A DNA stretch of 64,000 nucleotides from NCBI GenBank assembly GCA_036924285.1, contig JAYKYS010000009.1, forward strand, positions 14,570,001 through 14,634,000, read 5' to 3'. Under the pieces are notes generated by a model. That model did no database searches. It saw nothing but the letters and a program-made list of their open reading frames with translations, and was not told the DNA's origin. The translations under genes were made by a program, and so were the position numbers. The stretch comes from Asterella californica. Lineage: Eukaryota > Streptophyta > Marchantiopsida > Marchantiales > Aytoniaceae. Positions 30,375 through 43,400 of the stretch are shown here, piece by piece. Within the stretch, counting starts at the first letter, position 1. The number at the start of each line of letters is the position of its first letter.

Positions 30375-31845
30375 TGTCCATGTGGCAGGTTAGGCAACAT
30401 TAGGACTAGAAAGTAAGTTTTCAAACTGAGCAGGGAGCCGACTGCATGTGAGGTGGTGGTCTTTTGACAGCGCCCCATCTCTCCTGATTGCAAGTTGAGG
30501 ATTGGAGGGGATCTCTCTTGCGACTCAAGGCGATAGTATAAGGTCGATGCTTAGGAAGATTTTCACAAACATGAGACACATATCACGCTACTGTACACAC
30601 ATTACGTCCGTTGCTAGAGACATACGAATAGAATTGGATTACACCAGAGGGGTCTACACTTTCGCTTCAGCAGTGGATCGAAGATGTAGATAGAGGTAAT
30701 GGACAGCCTAGAGCAAGGAACGGCATCATCGTGTAGTCTTGTCTATATGCTAGTGTGTCGAGGAGTAGGAGTAGGAGTGAAAGGAATGAGCTTCCCGAAA
30801 CCAATGTACCTTCTTCTCGAGGAAATGATTTTCAGGTTTGAGTGCAGAAGCTTTGTCTGTGTCTTCTGGACTATGGGTTTTCTTGAATTCACACCCAATT
30901 GTGCATGAGAAGTCTTCTTCTTGAGTAGCGGTGATTGTTAGAAACTGTGCAGAGTTGAAGCTTGTCTCATCCAGTGGAGCACTTCATATCCACGTACGGA
31001 CAGTCCTATGGATAAGCGATCCCAGACGACAGAGTAGTTGGAGCAACGACAGAAGAAGAAAGAAGACTTCTTTTCACAGCAGAAGGCGACATCCTCGAGT
31101 AGAAGACTGTGTAACTGTATGTCAATTTGTGGTCTTCTTCCCCAAATTATTACAAGCATGGATGGCTTGTAAGTCAGGATCCGGACTAGAAGCCTGTCGG
31201 AGTCTTAATTTCTCATTTTCATCTTGTTTCTTCTTGTTTGGATTTTCTCTTCTTCCCCATCTTCTCTCATCTTCTCATCTTTCTATCTTCTCCTAGTGAG
31301 CTTCTGAGACTTCTATTGAGCTTCCGTGAAGGTGAATGTCGTTGTAGTGCTGCAGGAAGACCGTTTTCATAGACAAAAGCTTGAGAAGGCTACATGAGAC
31401 ATACACCTTGTGAATGATCTAACCCCGTTGGAAACTGGAAGAGCAATGTGTGATAGACAGTGATAATTTGACGTCTACGAAGCACGAGTAGTCTTCTGGA
31501 GGTGTGAGAAGCCGAATTGAACTCTCGGAAATCAAGAATTGCTTCAGGAAGACTATCGTGGTTTGACTAGAAGCCGTGATCTGGAAGCAGAAAGTGTCTT
31601 CTTGAGTTTCTCAGTGAATAGTTGTTTGATATTTTAGGTAGTAGTTGTTTGTTTGGATCCAGGGCATCTTCTGAGGGGTCTGGAAGCCGTGTGGTTTTGT
31701 AGAAGACGAGATTTCTAGGTAAAACCCGTGTGTTTGTGTGTTTGAAAAGATCTTAGAACTTAGAGCAACGATACTTGTGCAAATCCTCTGCGGGAACGAT
31801 TCTTTTATGCTAAATGAGCTAAAGGAGAAATCTTGAGACACTACA
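30375..31845 (+). repeat. LTR of element G, about 1471 bp
   Basis: Begins TGTCCATGTGG and ends GAGACACTACA. It matches 49852-51281 in reverse orientation over almost its whole length (for example the phrases ATGTGAGGTGGTGGTCTTC, GCTAAATGAGCTAAAGGAGAAATC). The ends were set where the two copies stop matching and where TG and CA occur, so they are uncertain by some bases. Short open frames here have no recognisable domains. Confidence 0.65.
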
Positions 31846-34800
31846 GAAATCGATTGATGGGCTTCTTGCAAACGAGCGAGGAAGCGCGAGGGACATCAAA
31901 TCAGAGACGAGAAGCGGTGGGAAAGGAGAAAAACATGAGAAGAACCTCAGTACTGCTTCGTGCTGCTCCTTCAGTCTTTTGCGCGCTTCAGCTTTCTAGA
32001 CTAGTCAGCTTTCTAGTCTAGAAAGATTGACGTTGGATGCTAAGAAGACAGAGTTGTACTTGGAGACTATGGATGAGTTTACAGCAGATAGACTTTGTTT
32101 CATGTTAGCTGATCGTGGAGCAGAGAGGGGAGTTACATCTGACTTGAGGAGAGTAGAAGAAGTAGTATCTATTCTTGCTAGACAACGTCGTGGCATGATG
32201 ACAGTAGCTGGACAACTAGAGACCTTGTCAGAGAGTGGCCTCTCAAGTCTTAGTAGTGTCACTGTAATGATTCCTGTAATGATTCCTCAAGCACCTATAG
32301 TACCTGTTCCAGCACAAAGAGGTCCTAGACAACGCCTTGTTGAGAATCAAAATCACCATAAATTGATTGAAGAGCTTACTCAATAGTTGAAAGATTTGAG
32401 AGTTGAGATGACGGATCTGAGGAAAGATCAGCAACCAACCGCACAAGGTGCTCGATCTGTAAGAGGAATCTTTATCAAGAGATGTATTTGGTGTGATAGT
32501 CCAGATCATTTCAGAGGGGATATCTTGCGAGAAGACATGGTCAATTATCAAAACAACAAGTTGCATTTAACCGCCACTTGGCAACCTCTGAACACGTATT
32601 TTAGGAGGAGTTTGCTTCCAGCACTTACTCGTGTGAACACTACAGCAATGACTATGGGCTCTGTAGAAGCTGATGTATATACTGAGAGAGTTGAGGTACG
32701 TTCTAATCCAACTGTGGTTGAGCAAGCTGCTGAAGTTTCAGTTGAAATGATGAAGAGAGGTGTAGAAAGCATTAGGAGAGCTACTAGATGGAGAGATCTT
32801 ATAGATGCAACTTCTGTTCGAGCGTTTTTAGAAGCAAGCAGTGATCAAGATGTTATGGTGGAAGACAAAAGATGACAGGACGTTTCTGATTTAGATGCAA
32901 GAGCACTTGATGACACTGACCGTCGAAGAGTTACGAGAAGAAGAGCAGCAGAACCATCGTCATTTGGATCGATACCAACTGGTAGGTTTCCTACTGCAGA
33001 GGATGTACCTTCTATCTCTACAGTTCCACCACCTACAGTAGATCATATGGAAGGTGTACAGGATTTGCCACATGAGGCTATTGCTACTGACAGAGTACGG
33101 AGGAAGAGGTTTACAGCACAAGAGAAGAGGAAAGCTCCAGCTTACAAGTTGGCTGCAGACATCGAAACAGCAACAGACTTGCATACTGTTCTGGAACAAT
33201 GCATTCTAGATGCCAGAGTTGAGTTTTTTCTTCGTGAGGTACTTGGTATTGCAAAAAGAGAATTTCATGAGTTGATAATTGATATCATGAAAAAAAGAGA
33301 TAGGTGTTGGCAGAACAAGTAACTAGTAAGATGGTTGGAGCGGTCGATGCTATTGACATTGATGGATTCAGAGATGTCAAGTATGAAGCATGGGTTGCTA
33401 GTCCTGCTGTTGTTGAGAATGAAGATGGAGAATTTGAGGAGGATAAGTCAAGCACAGACATTGATTTTCAAACAGAATCACTAGACATGAGCGACAACAG
33501 AGACGCAGGTTCAACTTGGAGGACTTTCTGAACCGGTACATGCACTTGTGGATCACGGGTCGGAAATCAACATCATTTCAAGGTGTATGAGAAGGGACAA
33601 TGACCAATCGAAAGGAATAATGGTTGAGTACTTCGTGCTGCAAATAATCAAAAGAGTGAGTTATACTGAGCCTGTCTCAATATGCGTGTAAGGATTGGAG
33701 ATGTAGAGGTTGATCAATATTTCTTTGTATAGTCGTCTGTCTCTTATTCTGTCATTTTGGGCTAGCCTTACATCACCATTGTTCAAATGGAGACAAAGAT
33801 GATGAATGATGGATCTCATTAGCCAGAGTTCGGAGTCCTGATGACAAGTATTCAGTATAGTTTTTGACTGTACGTTCAAGACATGAGCGGAATCGACGAA
33901 TCCTTAGAGATTCTCAGACAAAGAGATGTAAGGATTTTTGCAATCCACTCTTGTAGAGCGGGATGACAAGGGTGTAGAACCTACTGTTGAGATCTCGTCA
34001 GAGTTGATATACAAAGTGGAAGAGTCAGATGAGAAACATGTACAAGAGTTTGAAGACGTGTGTAGTGCACATATTTGGCAGTCTACATTGTTGATGTTTG
34101 AGAATGATGGGTGGAGTCAGTTTTGAGAATTGAGGATATGGAAGAAAATAGAAAAAAATGGATGGCGAAACAGGTATCAGAGCTGTGACGTGCATGGGTT
34201 CTACCTGAAGATGATGTAGTTTCTAGCTTGTTTGAAGAGTTTGTGTCTGTACAATCAGTTGCTAGTTGGTTGGACAGTGTAAGCAGATTAATGGAGAGGA
34301 AAGATTATATGATGGTGATCCCTATCCACTCTCTACAAATATATGAGGAGATTATTACGTATTTGCCGTTCTTCCTTCATCCGATGCAGAACTGTGTGAG
34401 AAAGGAAGCAATTTGTTGATATGCACTTCCTCAAGAGGCAGAAATCCATACGAAGTACAAATCTGTACTAAGAAAGTAAAGCAGGTAGCAACTCAACTAC
34501 CTGCTAACTCGCAACAGCAAGTGCAGCTAGTAGGCACTGAGCTCATATTGCGTGATTATAGACGAATAGGACATTAGTTTACCGCGGAGACGTTGGGAGA
34601 GCTCTAGATAGGAGGGGTGATTTCTTGACTGAGGTTGAGAAGACTGTTTTGAGCAGATGATAGCGGATCATGTAAAGCATTTTCTTTTTCAACGAATGAG
34701 ATAAGTTGTGTGGATCCAAAGATAATAGCACCTATGGTTCTATTCACAATCCCTCATGTGGCTCGAGATCTGAAACCGATTCTGGTTCCTCGTGCCTTGC

Positions 34801-34924
34801 TCCCTAAACTCATTGAATTGCTGAAAGAGCAAATACATATGGGGTTACTTGAGCCGTCTATGGAGTCATACTCCAGCAGGTGGTTCACTGTACCCAAGAA
34901 GTCAGGAGCCTTGCGCTTCATTTA
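31846..34924 (+). pseudogene. Element G: Gag, protease and RT start, truncated
   Basis: The interior starts with a possible primer site TGGGCTTC 12 nt past the LTR. Coding homology begins near 32027 (LTLDAKKTELYLETMDEF), so the first 170 or so Gag residues known from A are missing. Then follow LEDRGAERG-like sequence (ADRGAERGVTSDL), a broken zinc knuckle (CIWCDSPDHFRGD, last cysteine lost, 32486), the stretch LGIAKREFHELIIDIMKK near 33240, and the protease HALVDHGSEINIIS near 33538, again with histidine in the triplet. The last frame ends in RT with VPKKSGALRFI and a stop at 34924, where similarity to A also ends. There are many stops. G is thus a third, distinct member of the A group, without 3' LTR. 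Confidence 0.8.
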
Positions 34925-35575
34925 AAGTAGAAAGCGGCACTTAAATTATCTATACCCATCGAGGGATAAGACAAAATACAACTCGTTTCTGAACATGTCA
35001 CCACTTCAACAATCACCATGAGAATACTCACAACATGTCAATGATAAATATCATAATGACATAAGTACTTGATCGCGACCAACCACCACTCTTCACTCCA
35101 TCAGAGAGTATAACCCGCTGCAAATGATAACCGTTTAGTAGTTGTCATCCTCCTGATGGAAGACACAAAATATTACAAAAAGATGTCAAAAACAAGTATC
35201 CTTCGATACAACATGAGTAAAGCATATCAGAAGAGTTTAATGTGGAGAAATGTGTTACACTATAATGATCTATTAACCCGTTAGTAGATCAGCATCGATC
35301 ACGTAGACGAGTCATAAATACGTGAAAAGAGAAACTTGATGGCAAAATAAGTGTATAAAGAACCCTTAACGTTACCCTCACGATATGGATTACTCACGAG
35401 ACTAAAGTTGATGAATACTGATAAGGTTTACTGTTGGGACCGAACACACAGAGAAGAAGGTAGGGCCATTGTCGAGGAGAGTCCTTCTTAGGAAGAGCGA
35501 GCCTTCTAACTGTGATTAATTGCGGGGTAGAGATTAAATGAAAAGACAAGGACCAACCTACTTGCCTACAAAAGT
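34925..35575. other. Sequence without recognised features
   Basis: Starts where RT of G is cut. AT-rich, no coding homology, no terminal repeats that I can match. Nothing supported here. Confidence 0.5.
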
Positions 35576-36017
35576 CAAAGTCTTCCCAGATATCAATTTC
35601 TGTCTTACAGTTGATCTCTACTCAATAAGATCTATTCTCATTCACCATAAGGTAGATTCATCTCCAAATGCAACAATAGATGAAACTCAAACTCCCAATA
35701 CTTTATTTCTCTTTCTGTGACAGCCAAAGTCTTCCACAAATATCAATTTCTGTCTCATAGTCGAACTCTACTCAATAAGATCGACTCATTCACCAGAAGG
35801 CAGATTCAACTCCAAATATAACAATAAATGAAATTTGAACTCCCAATACTTTATTTCTCTTTCTGCTACGACCAAAGTCTTCTATAGATACCAGTTTTTG
35901 TTTGATAATCAAACTCTATTCAATAAGATTGTCTTCCATACACCAGAAGACAGATTCACCTTCAAACAAACAATAGATGAAATTTGAACTCCCAAAACCT
36001 TATTTCTCTTCTTACCA
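35576..36017. repeat. 148-bp tandem repeat, three diverged copies
   Basis: The phrase CAAAGTCTTC starts copies at about 35576, 35725 and 35873, a period of 148-149 bp. Each copy contains TCAATTTCTGTCT or a close variant, CTCAATAAGAT, CAGATTCA and CTCCCAATACTTTATTTCTC. Copies differ by perhaps 15 percent. Satellite-like minisatellite or the remains of tandem repeats in an LTR. Confidence 0.85.
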
Positions 36018-36248
36018 CAACCTCACACTTGAAATCATCAAAAATAGAATCTCCTCAATACTTATCTTCCTCCCATACACGTCGACGGCTCTTCCTGATG
36101 AAAAAAAGACAATATTCCTCATCACGCGATGCCGACAGTTTTCTATCCTAACACCCCAACTAAGCTAGGATCTTTGTAAGCAGCTTGCATATCAAACAAG
36201 CACACCCCCTACTAAGCTATGCTCTTGCTTATTAAAAATTTTCCGACC

Positions 36249-36418
36249 TTGATTCCATCTCGATGCCACTTCAATTATATTATAGATCATCCGATGTAGA
36301 TGAAAGTTACAACTACGAAGCCACCCCATATGGCTTATATGTCCAACTCTTGATGTCATCTTGATGCCACTTCAGTTATATTATAAGTCAGCCGATGTAG
36401 ACCAAAGTTACAACTATG
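36249..36418. repeat. Short direct duplication next to F LTR
   Basis: TTGATTCCATCTCGATGCCAC at 36249 and TTGATGTCATCTTGATGCCAC at 36350 start two copies, of which about 68 bp match well (TTCAATTATATTATA, CCGATGTAGA, AAAGTTACAACTA). The second copy ends against the F LTR. Confidence 0.75.
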
Positions 36419-38333
36419 TGTGGTGCCCACAATTTGCAAGATTGAAGATTTTTTAAAAAAATTAAGTTAATGACGTGTCTATATAATTGACGTAACCTTA
36501 TCACTTAAATTTACATCATGCTTAGCAGGAAGATGAACTTAAGGTGGATTTGTGAGAAGAAGCCAACTTCTTCCGAAGCCGGAAGACGGACGTCTTCCGA
36601 GAAGACATCTTTTGGAAGCCGGAAGTCGGAAGACAGAGTGTGCTTCTTAGGAAGACGGTGACTGCAACCGCGAGAAGTACCAACCGTGCACCAACTAGGT
36701 GAGATAAGGTACACCTACAAGACAATCACTACCGTAGTAGGTAAGGCTAGAGTCGATCGAGCAATTATCTAAACGCAAAAGAGAAGTCAGGGAAACAGAA
36801 GCGCAATAGCATCATAGCTTTCTTTTCTGCTTCTCTACTCAATTCGAATTGAGAAGGACATTGGACGTGCATGTAGAAGCAAATTGCAGTGAGAGATTGA
36901 TAGAGGACGTCTTCTAGCAGAAAGCGCCCTCGAGATAGAAGGAGGTAAGAATCCACACGGGAATCAAAGCTTAGATTGAAAACTGAAGAAAAGAATCGAG
37001 GATTGGAAGTAGGATCGCAGCAGCTCGAAGTCAATTGTATAAGCAGAGTCGCAGCAGCTAGAGGTCGAAGGCAGAAGCAGGATCTTGGCAAGGCGAAGGC
37101 ATTAAGAGCAGAAGTGAATCACTGATGTGTACAGAAGACGTCTGAATAATTAAAGCAGAAGCGTAGCACATTGAAAGCGTAGTACTGAGGTTCTTTTCAC
37201 TTCTTCCCTCTTCCCCATCGCTTCCGTCCTTCTGTTCCTATGTTTTCCACGCTTCTCTGATTGTTAGCAGGAAGTCTATCGATCCCTGCCCTTCCTTGAA
37301 ATTTCTCTTGAGAGAATTGGGCACAGACCCATTGTCCAATTTTTGACAGCTCTCTTCTCAATCTCTTCTCGGTGAATCGAAATTGAGCTTCTTCCTCTCC
37401 CTGTTCCAAAATTCTTTGTCTGTCTATCAATTTCCCTACCTTACTGTGCTTTTATCCTAGAATCTGTGGACAGAAGATTCGTTTGAATGTCTCGATATCT
37501 CTAGAAGCCGAATGTTTGAAATTCACATCAAGTAGTTGGATTGGATTGAAATTTGAGTTGTGAGAAGCTTGATGTGAATCCGGAGTGAAATTGAGAGTTG
37601 GTATTTGTTTCGAGAAGTAGGAAATTGAGAATCGGACCAGTGCCTCCCACATCTTCCTAGAGAGCTAGAAGATTGGAAAGACTAGCAGAATGCGAGAAAA
37701 GATGTGAGGGTCCTCTACGGGTCTCTTCTGTCTGATCCATATCAGCTTTTTTTTTAGAAAGAAATCTTATCTTGTTCCTTCTTCTTCCCACACTTTAGAA
37801 GAGAGTTGTGAGAAGACTTGCTGGCAGAATCTGGAGAGAAATGTCAAGGGTCATGTCTTCTCATTATGCAGCAAGCTTCTTCTGAGAGTGTATGCGAGGT
37901 GAGGAGTCGAAAAACAAAGTGCGAATGTTCCGCGTCTGTTGTGATGCTAGATTACGTGTAGGAAGCCGAAGACAAGTGAGACTAGTGATGCGAAGCCTAG
38001 CTGCGGCCGGGAGTCTTCCTGGAGGTTACTGTCACCGCAGGAGCCCTCAAACCTTCTTCTGGTCGATTCGCAGACTTCGCTTCTCAAGTATCTCTTCATC
38101 TTCTGTTAAGAAGTAAGATGAATTGCAAGGTGGATTGTCTTTTTAAGAATCCACGAGATGTCTTGCTTAGTTAGGATTGCGTAGATATAGATCGGAAGAC
38201 GTGATGTACTTAGGAAGCACTATTAGAATTCTGGAAGATCGAATAGCTATCTTCTGGAAGACTAAATTTATCTTCTAAGAGTGGAAGCTGGACTGTGAGG
38301 GCCTGGTAAGGATTGAGCCTTAGGCTCACAACA
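36419..38333 (+). repeat. LTR of element F, about 1.9 kb
   Basis: Starts TGTGGTGCCCACAATTTGC. The same start recurs at 51600 and 62794, each followed by several hundred bases of homology, which marks it as a true LTR end. The right end is placed at CACAACA before a degenerate initiator-Met-like primer site. The first 300 bases are full of GAAGAC and GTCTTC words and can fold into hairpins (for example CTTCCGAAGCCGGAAG). Short open frames on either strand here look fortuitous. The right boundary is uncertain by tens of bases. Confidence 0.65.
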
Positions 38334-38349
38334 AGTCTGTGTGGTATAG

Positions 38350-38367
38350 TGTATCAGAAGCTCGAAA
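38350..38367 (+). other. Degenerate primer binding site of element F
   Basis: TGTATCAGAAGCTCGAAA resembles the TGGTATCAGAGC sequence complementary to plant initiator tRNA-Met, used by many plant LTR elements, with one G lost and one A gained. The position just after the LTR and before the Gag ATG fits. Confidence 0.5.
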
Positions 38368-40427
38368 TGTTGATGCATCCTCGAGGGTTGGTGTTACCAC
38401 AAGCGGAGTTGATCACGGCCAAACCTTTCATCAAGGAGTTGGGCCTCGACTTCTTCACATGGGACTGGAACATCGCTGACTAGGATCTGTTGGAAGAAGT
38501 CTAGACAGCCTTACCATCGTGAAACCACGTACCTGTCAAGGCAGGGGTCGCCAGAGGAAGACTTGTAAATCCTCCGCGGTCCTATCTATCAACTACCCTC
38601 ATCTCTGAATCTCCACGATAGTCATCGATGAATCTACAACATGTCGGATCTGTCTCTCACTCAAGGGTCACCTCTGATGGTTTGATAGAAGCACACCATG
38701 AACTTGAAGAGAAAAATGCTAAGTTTAATCATTCACACACCCATAAACTCATCAACTAAATTATTCATTCTAACGACGTCTCTCAAGTTCTCACATGCTA
38801 AAATATCCCACTCTCTCTATATTGCTCAAGTTGTCATTACGACGATGTGAAAACAAGGATGATGAGCTCTTCTCTACTCCTCTTTATACATTCTAGATTT
38901 TTATTTTGGTACTCTCCGGTAACTCAACCGTAACTATTTTTACCGAGTTTTACTAAGATATTACTTAAGGTAAAAGTATTAATCACATGAGCTTCTTACC
39001 TTTTCACATGAGCTTATTCCTTCAAAGTCAACAACTTCTAGAATGATTCTAGAATATTTTTAAGAAATCTCGAATTTCCATCCCCCTCTACACTAGGACC
39101 CACTAAAAAGGAGACATGTGAAATCTCTTCTTGTTTTTAATGCCCACCAAGTCCATAACTTTAATCTCATCACTAATATCAAGTCAAAAAGGAGATAAGT
39201 GATACTTTCTACCTCCTTTTTACCTTTTTGACAAGATGACAAAGATAGTAGTGCTCACTCTTTAGGAAATATCTGGATTCTGTCCAAAAGTACAACTAAG
39301 TTTAACCATAACTAACTTTAGCTAGTCATGACTAACTTGATATCTCCTTAAAGTACTTGGGCAGCAAATAAACATTCTCCACACTTAGTTATAACTAAAC
39401 ACCTTACTAATAGACAAACTTCATATGTGTAACATAGGTCTTACAGAACATCCTTGTGGACAGTGGAATGGTGGCGTAGAGCTTTCCATCGATCTGATTA
39501 GAGAATTGTGGATATGAGCTAGAGAAGGAGAAGATTTTTATGATCATCTCAAGGACATGGCACGTACTTGGGAGTACTACATGCCTCTTCTTAGAAGATC
39601 GATAGGGGAGGAACGGATGGAAAGTGGAAGCCTACCAAGAGCCGAAGAAGCGTCTTGTGGGGAAGTTGTACCTTCACCTTTTCTCCAAGGAAAAGACTCA
39701 GAAGGTCAAATACCTCAGAGACTAGGATGTGGAGTTCTTGGAAGCTGTTTGGACAAGAGAGAACTGAGGCGTCTTCTTCCACGCTTACGTCCATGCCGAG
39801 TTAGTTTACTTGGCACCCCGATAGGAGGACATCTCACCCCTTTCTTTTGCTACATGTATGTGTCCTTCTTGGATCTGAAGGAAGTTGGTCAAGTATGGAC
39901 CAGCGGGACAGCGAGAGATCAAGGAGGAGACCTCGGAGGAAGAAGACCGGACAGGTGCCATGTCTTCCCCTCCCACTTTAGTGTCTCAGGAAAGACCGAG
40001 CACTAACCAGAAGACGATCACTATTCGGGAAGATGGTTCCAGCGGCACGGAAAAAGTGTCACCACCAAGGAGGATGGGACCTAGGAGCATTCCTAGGAAA
40101 AGCACATCTTATCCCACCATCCACTCCAGATCTGAGTCAGATTCGCAAGAAGACACCTCTGGCACTAAAATCACCAGGAAGATGATTCCTGTGACCACAA
40201 TGAGTCTTCCGAAGACTCCAGAAGACAAGACATGGATCGATGTTCTGATTGCGACAAGAGGCTACGCAGAGAAGAGGTCTGCTTCTACGATAGGAAGAGA
40301 TCTTCCACCCAGGAAGACATTGAGAGTAACGTCTTCCCTAGTGCAGAAGGAGAAGGTCATCATGGTGGAAGAGGTACATATGTCTCAGGAAGATAGGGAA
40401 GCTGTCATAGATCGGTTTGTAGCCTGA
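38367..40427 (+). pseudogene. Gag of element F, interrupted by a solo LTR
   Basis: From ATG at 38367 the plus strand reads MLMHPRGLVLPQAELITAKP and IKELGLDFFTWDWN, then breaks. After the inserted LTR (38642-39445), further frames (39557-40006 and 39885-40427) continue with RSIGEERMES, SLPRAEEASCGEV and a polar, S/T- and E-rich part (KTITIREDGSSGTEKVSPP, TSSLVQKEKVIMVEEVHMSQ). This matches the E gag at 29550-30144 in part. No zinc knuckle or protease follows before the similarity fades near 40560. Unknown capsid-type protein by position; several stops and frameshifts. Confidence 0.6.
38642..39445 (+). repeat. Solo LTR related to the LTR of H, 804 bp
   Basis: Starts TGTCGGATCTGTCTCTCACTC, parallel to TGTAAGCCGGCCTGTCTCTCAC of the H LTR (plus-strand sense of 53033), ends TCTTACA, and is about the same length. 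Internal phrases such as AGTTATAACTA are shared. It lies inside the F gag and is flanked by CAACA (38637-38641) and GAACA (39446-39450), a target duplication with one mismatch. No interior is present, so unequal recombination between LTRs has probably removed it. Confidence 0.7.
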
Positions 40428-43400
40428 CTTCTTGAAAGTTGTGCAGAATAGTCCGTTGGAACACATATTGTATCACTGGAATCAGAATTTGAAGGGGAAC
40501 ATATATGACTCTTCAGATTTGGACTTTGGGAATATGATAGAGATTCTTTGAGATTGAAGGGTATTAACGTTTAAGTGGTGTAACATTTTTCACGAATGTT
40601 TGTAAGGGATGTGTTGGATATCGTTGGATTGGTTTTTTTAGAGCTATAGAATTGAAGTGTTAGTTCGAGGTTTAAGCACTTGTGTAAAGACCATAAACCA
40701 TTGTGTCTATTTGTAAATTTTATGGAGAATTGAGAGGTGTAAAAAGTAAACATATTCAAGATTTATTGGATTAAAAATTTGCACTTACAAGTGATTGTTC
40801 ATGTTTCTTGATCTTGAGTGCTTTCCACAACCAGATACTCTATGTATTTTTAGATACATCTTTCACGCACAACAATATGAGAACGCAATGTGTAGCATTT
40901 TCAATCAAAGCAACAAGCAGAATTCCTTCAGGTTGTTGGTGTCACCAAAAAGTCCTTGAAAAACTCTATCCGATGGTATCAACTCAACTCAATTTATGTG
41001 ACATTACGTCCACTTGAATTTTGAGATTCTCTTTGAAGAAATTTGCACGAGCCTTCGTGTAGATTGTCATCTCCAACCCTAAAACACATAAATCTCTTAC
41101 ATAGTTTTCTCGTATAGTCTTTAAGTACACAATACAGTTTGACACCATTGCTCCAAATGATACAATTGAGATGGCGTTGGAAAGGTCTCGCCAAGGAACT
41201 ACTGCCGTTTCAAGAATTATTGACTCCATCCGTTCAATAAATCTACATGAACATCATGCAGATTTGTTCTTCAGACCTAACTTGAAAAAAACACTCATCC
41301 TAAAACCTTATTAAGTCCTTGTTTACCATGCAAAAGAAAACGTACAGCCTCTTGATCTCTAACTCAAAATGTGTAGATTGAATCTTAAAAGCTCCAACTT
41401 TTATATTATTGGGAAGCAAGGGACTAAAATCCACTTGTCATCACCGCTGCACATTATGTGTTACACACGCACAGTTGTTAGGTGACGTACATGTCAAGCA
41501 GCCAAGTGTGACATCCGACAATAGAGGGTGTCAAATTCTGAGATGAAATATGTGCCACGGCCTACTGGAAATTTCTCGTGATATAGACTCGATCGAAACA
41601 TCGGCGATCGGAAAAGAAAACTTAAACTACTATGAGTCATGACGCAACATATAATTTCGATTGTAAACTACACTGGATGTATTGAGAAAACCTGAAATAC
41701 ACAGTGATAACACTTGATGCAGTGGCAGATTTCACAAGAGTCTCATGGAAGCTCCTGTGGAATTTTTTTCATTCAACGTCTGAAACTAGATGGAAGAAAG
41801 TAACTTGCCCCTGTATCAAGTTTTGACACCTCTAATGCTTAGTCAACAACCTGCCAAGTCAGCGCATTATTCCACATCACCCAATTTTTCATGTTAGCAG
41901 TTCATTTGGCAGTGCGTAATTTCACATATTAGCATGTCATGTAAGCATTTTGACATGTCATCATTACACGACATCATCATCCGTCCACCAAGTCATCATT
42001 TTGACATTAGAAATATTCAAAAATCTTAAAATACATATATTTTAGAATATTTGTCAAAATCTTACTTAGAACCAGTTGAAAAATTTCATTCTCAAGATTA
42101 TTGTTTCACACCCTACTCAATCCACAGTATATGGTCTGATTTCTCTCTCGGTAAGATTTCTCTTTCTAATAAAGTCCTCGAATAGTGATTAACATACACC
42201 CCTTTCTAATCTGAAGTGAGTATTAATATGCAAATTATGAGAAATGAAGATGTTCTTAGATTGAAATCCTGAATGGGTCTGTTCATGAAGCACTTCTCCT
42301 TGAGGTGAGCAATTCCTCAATTCCACCAGTACCATCTCTAGAGGAGACGTCACAATCTAAATGTATATCTTCAACAACACTGAAGTCTTCACCAACAACC
42401 AGATGATGATGTACACGCGAGGATTATAGTCTAAGCGAATAATTACGGAAGCTCGTATTGGATAAAGAGTTGGAGGGAGGACATACACCATCATACATGT
42501 CATCGCCGCAACTTTCCATGAAAAGTTTACTTTGTTAAACGTTCAATTGTGATGTCAAATGATTATTAAAATGTAATTAAATCCATTGGGATCGTCAAAT
42601 GAGTATTTTATTATCACTAATAGGTTAAGAAGTATATGGTTATGCCTTCATGGTTGAGTGTGTCATGTTTAACGACTTGATTTTATTTTGGAAACTTACA
42701 CTTAGAGTGTGGACTCTTGTACCTCCTAAGCACACAATGCGTGAGTCATATTTATGAAAGACAGCTACAGAGATGGAGGTTGAATTCACTCTAGAACTAT
42801 GGGAATCGAGTATTATAAGAAAGGAATACATGAAATGATATGCTTGAGTAAAGTTTTCAAAACAATTGGTACATAAAAAATTAAAACAATTCGTACATAA
42901 AAAAGTTAAATGGTACATCGAAAAACCTAACGTAGAAACAGAATACACCTTATGCAGATAGACTGATTTTATATTTGGACTAAATTCGAATATAAACCAC
43001 GTCCAAATTGGTTCTCCTTCCAAACTCTCCAAAACCTTTATCGTTGACACCCTAGTTTAACTTCTTTCGCTTTTGAATAAGCTTGTTTTTCTTAAGGATT
43101 CGTTTAAATCTCCAAACAACTTCAAGACACGTGAAAGTCGACCATTTACCTACACAGACAGGCATGACAGGTACGATTCTAAGCGGTATAATACGGAATA
43201 GAGGAGGATGCTCAAATCGTTCATACGTCACAGGACTCCTTTAAGGACTTCATCTGGGGAACTCCCCAGAACTGGTGGGCTTCGAACCTTCTATTTCTCG
43301 ATAAGGTTTTAATCGTGGAAGCATTCGAATTCCTAACTAAACAAGAAACCCACTCAACCGGAGATGATACAGAACGCAACTGCTTTCTGCTTTCTGCTTA

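Noticed and set aside
36765..38116. Open frames in the F LTR (for example 36765-37091 minus and 37892-38116 plus)
   Set aside because: No motifs, lie within an LTR, and are not conserved in the other F fragments that I can compare.
42640..43050. 136-codon minus-strand frame
   Set aside because: AT-rich, repeated FLCTNCF phrase from a local duplication, no motif, no codon-use support.
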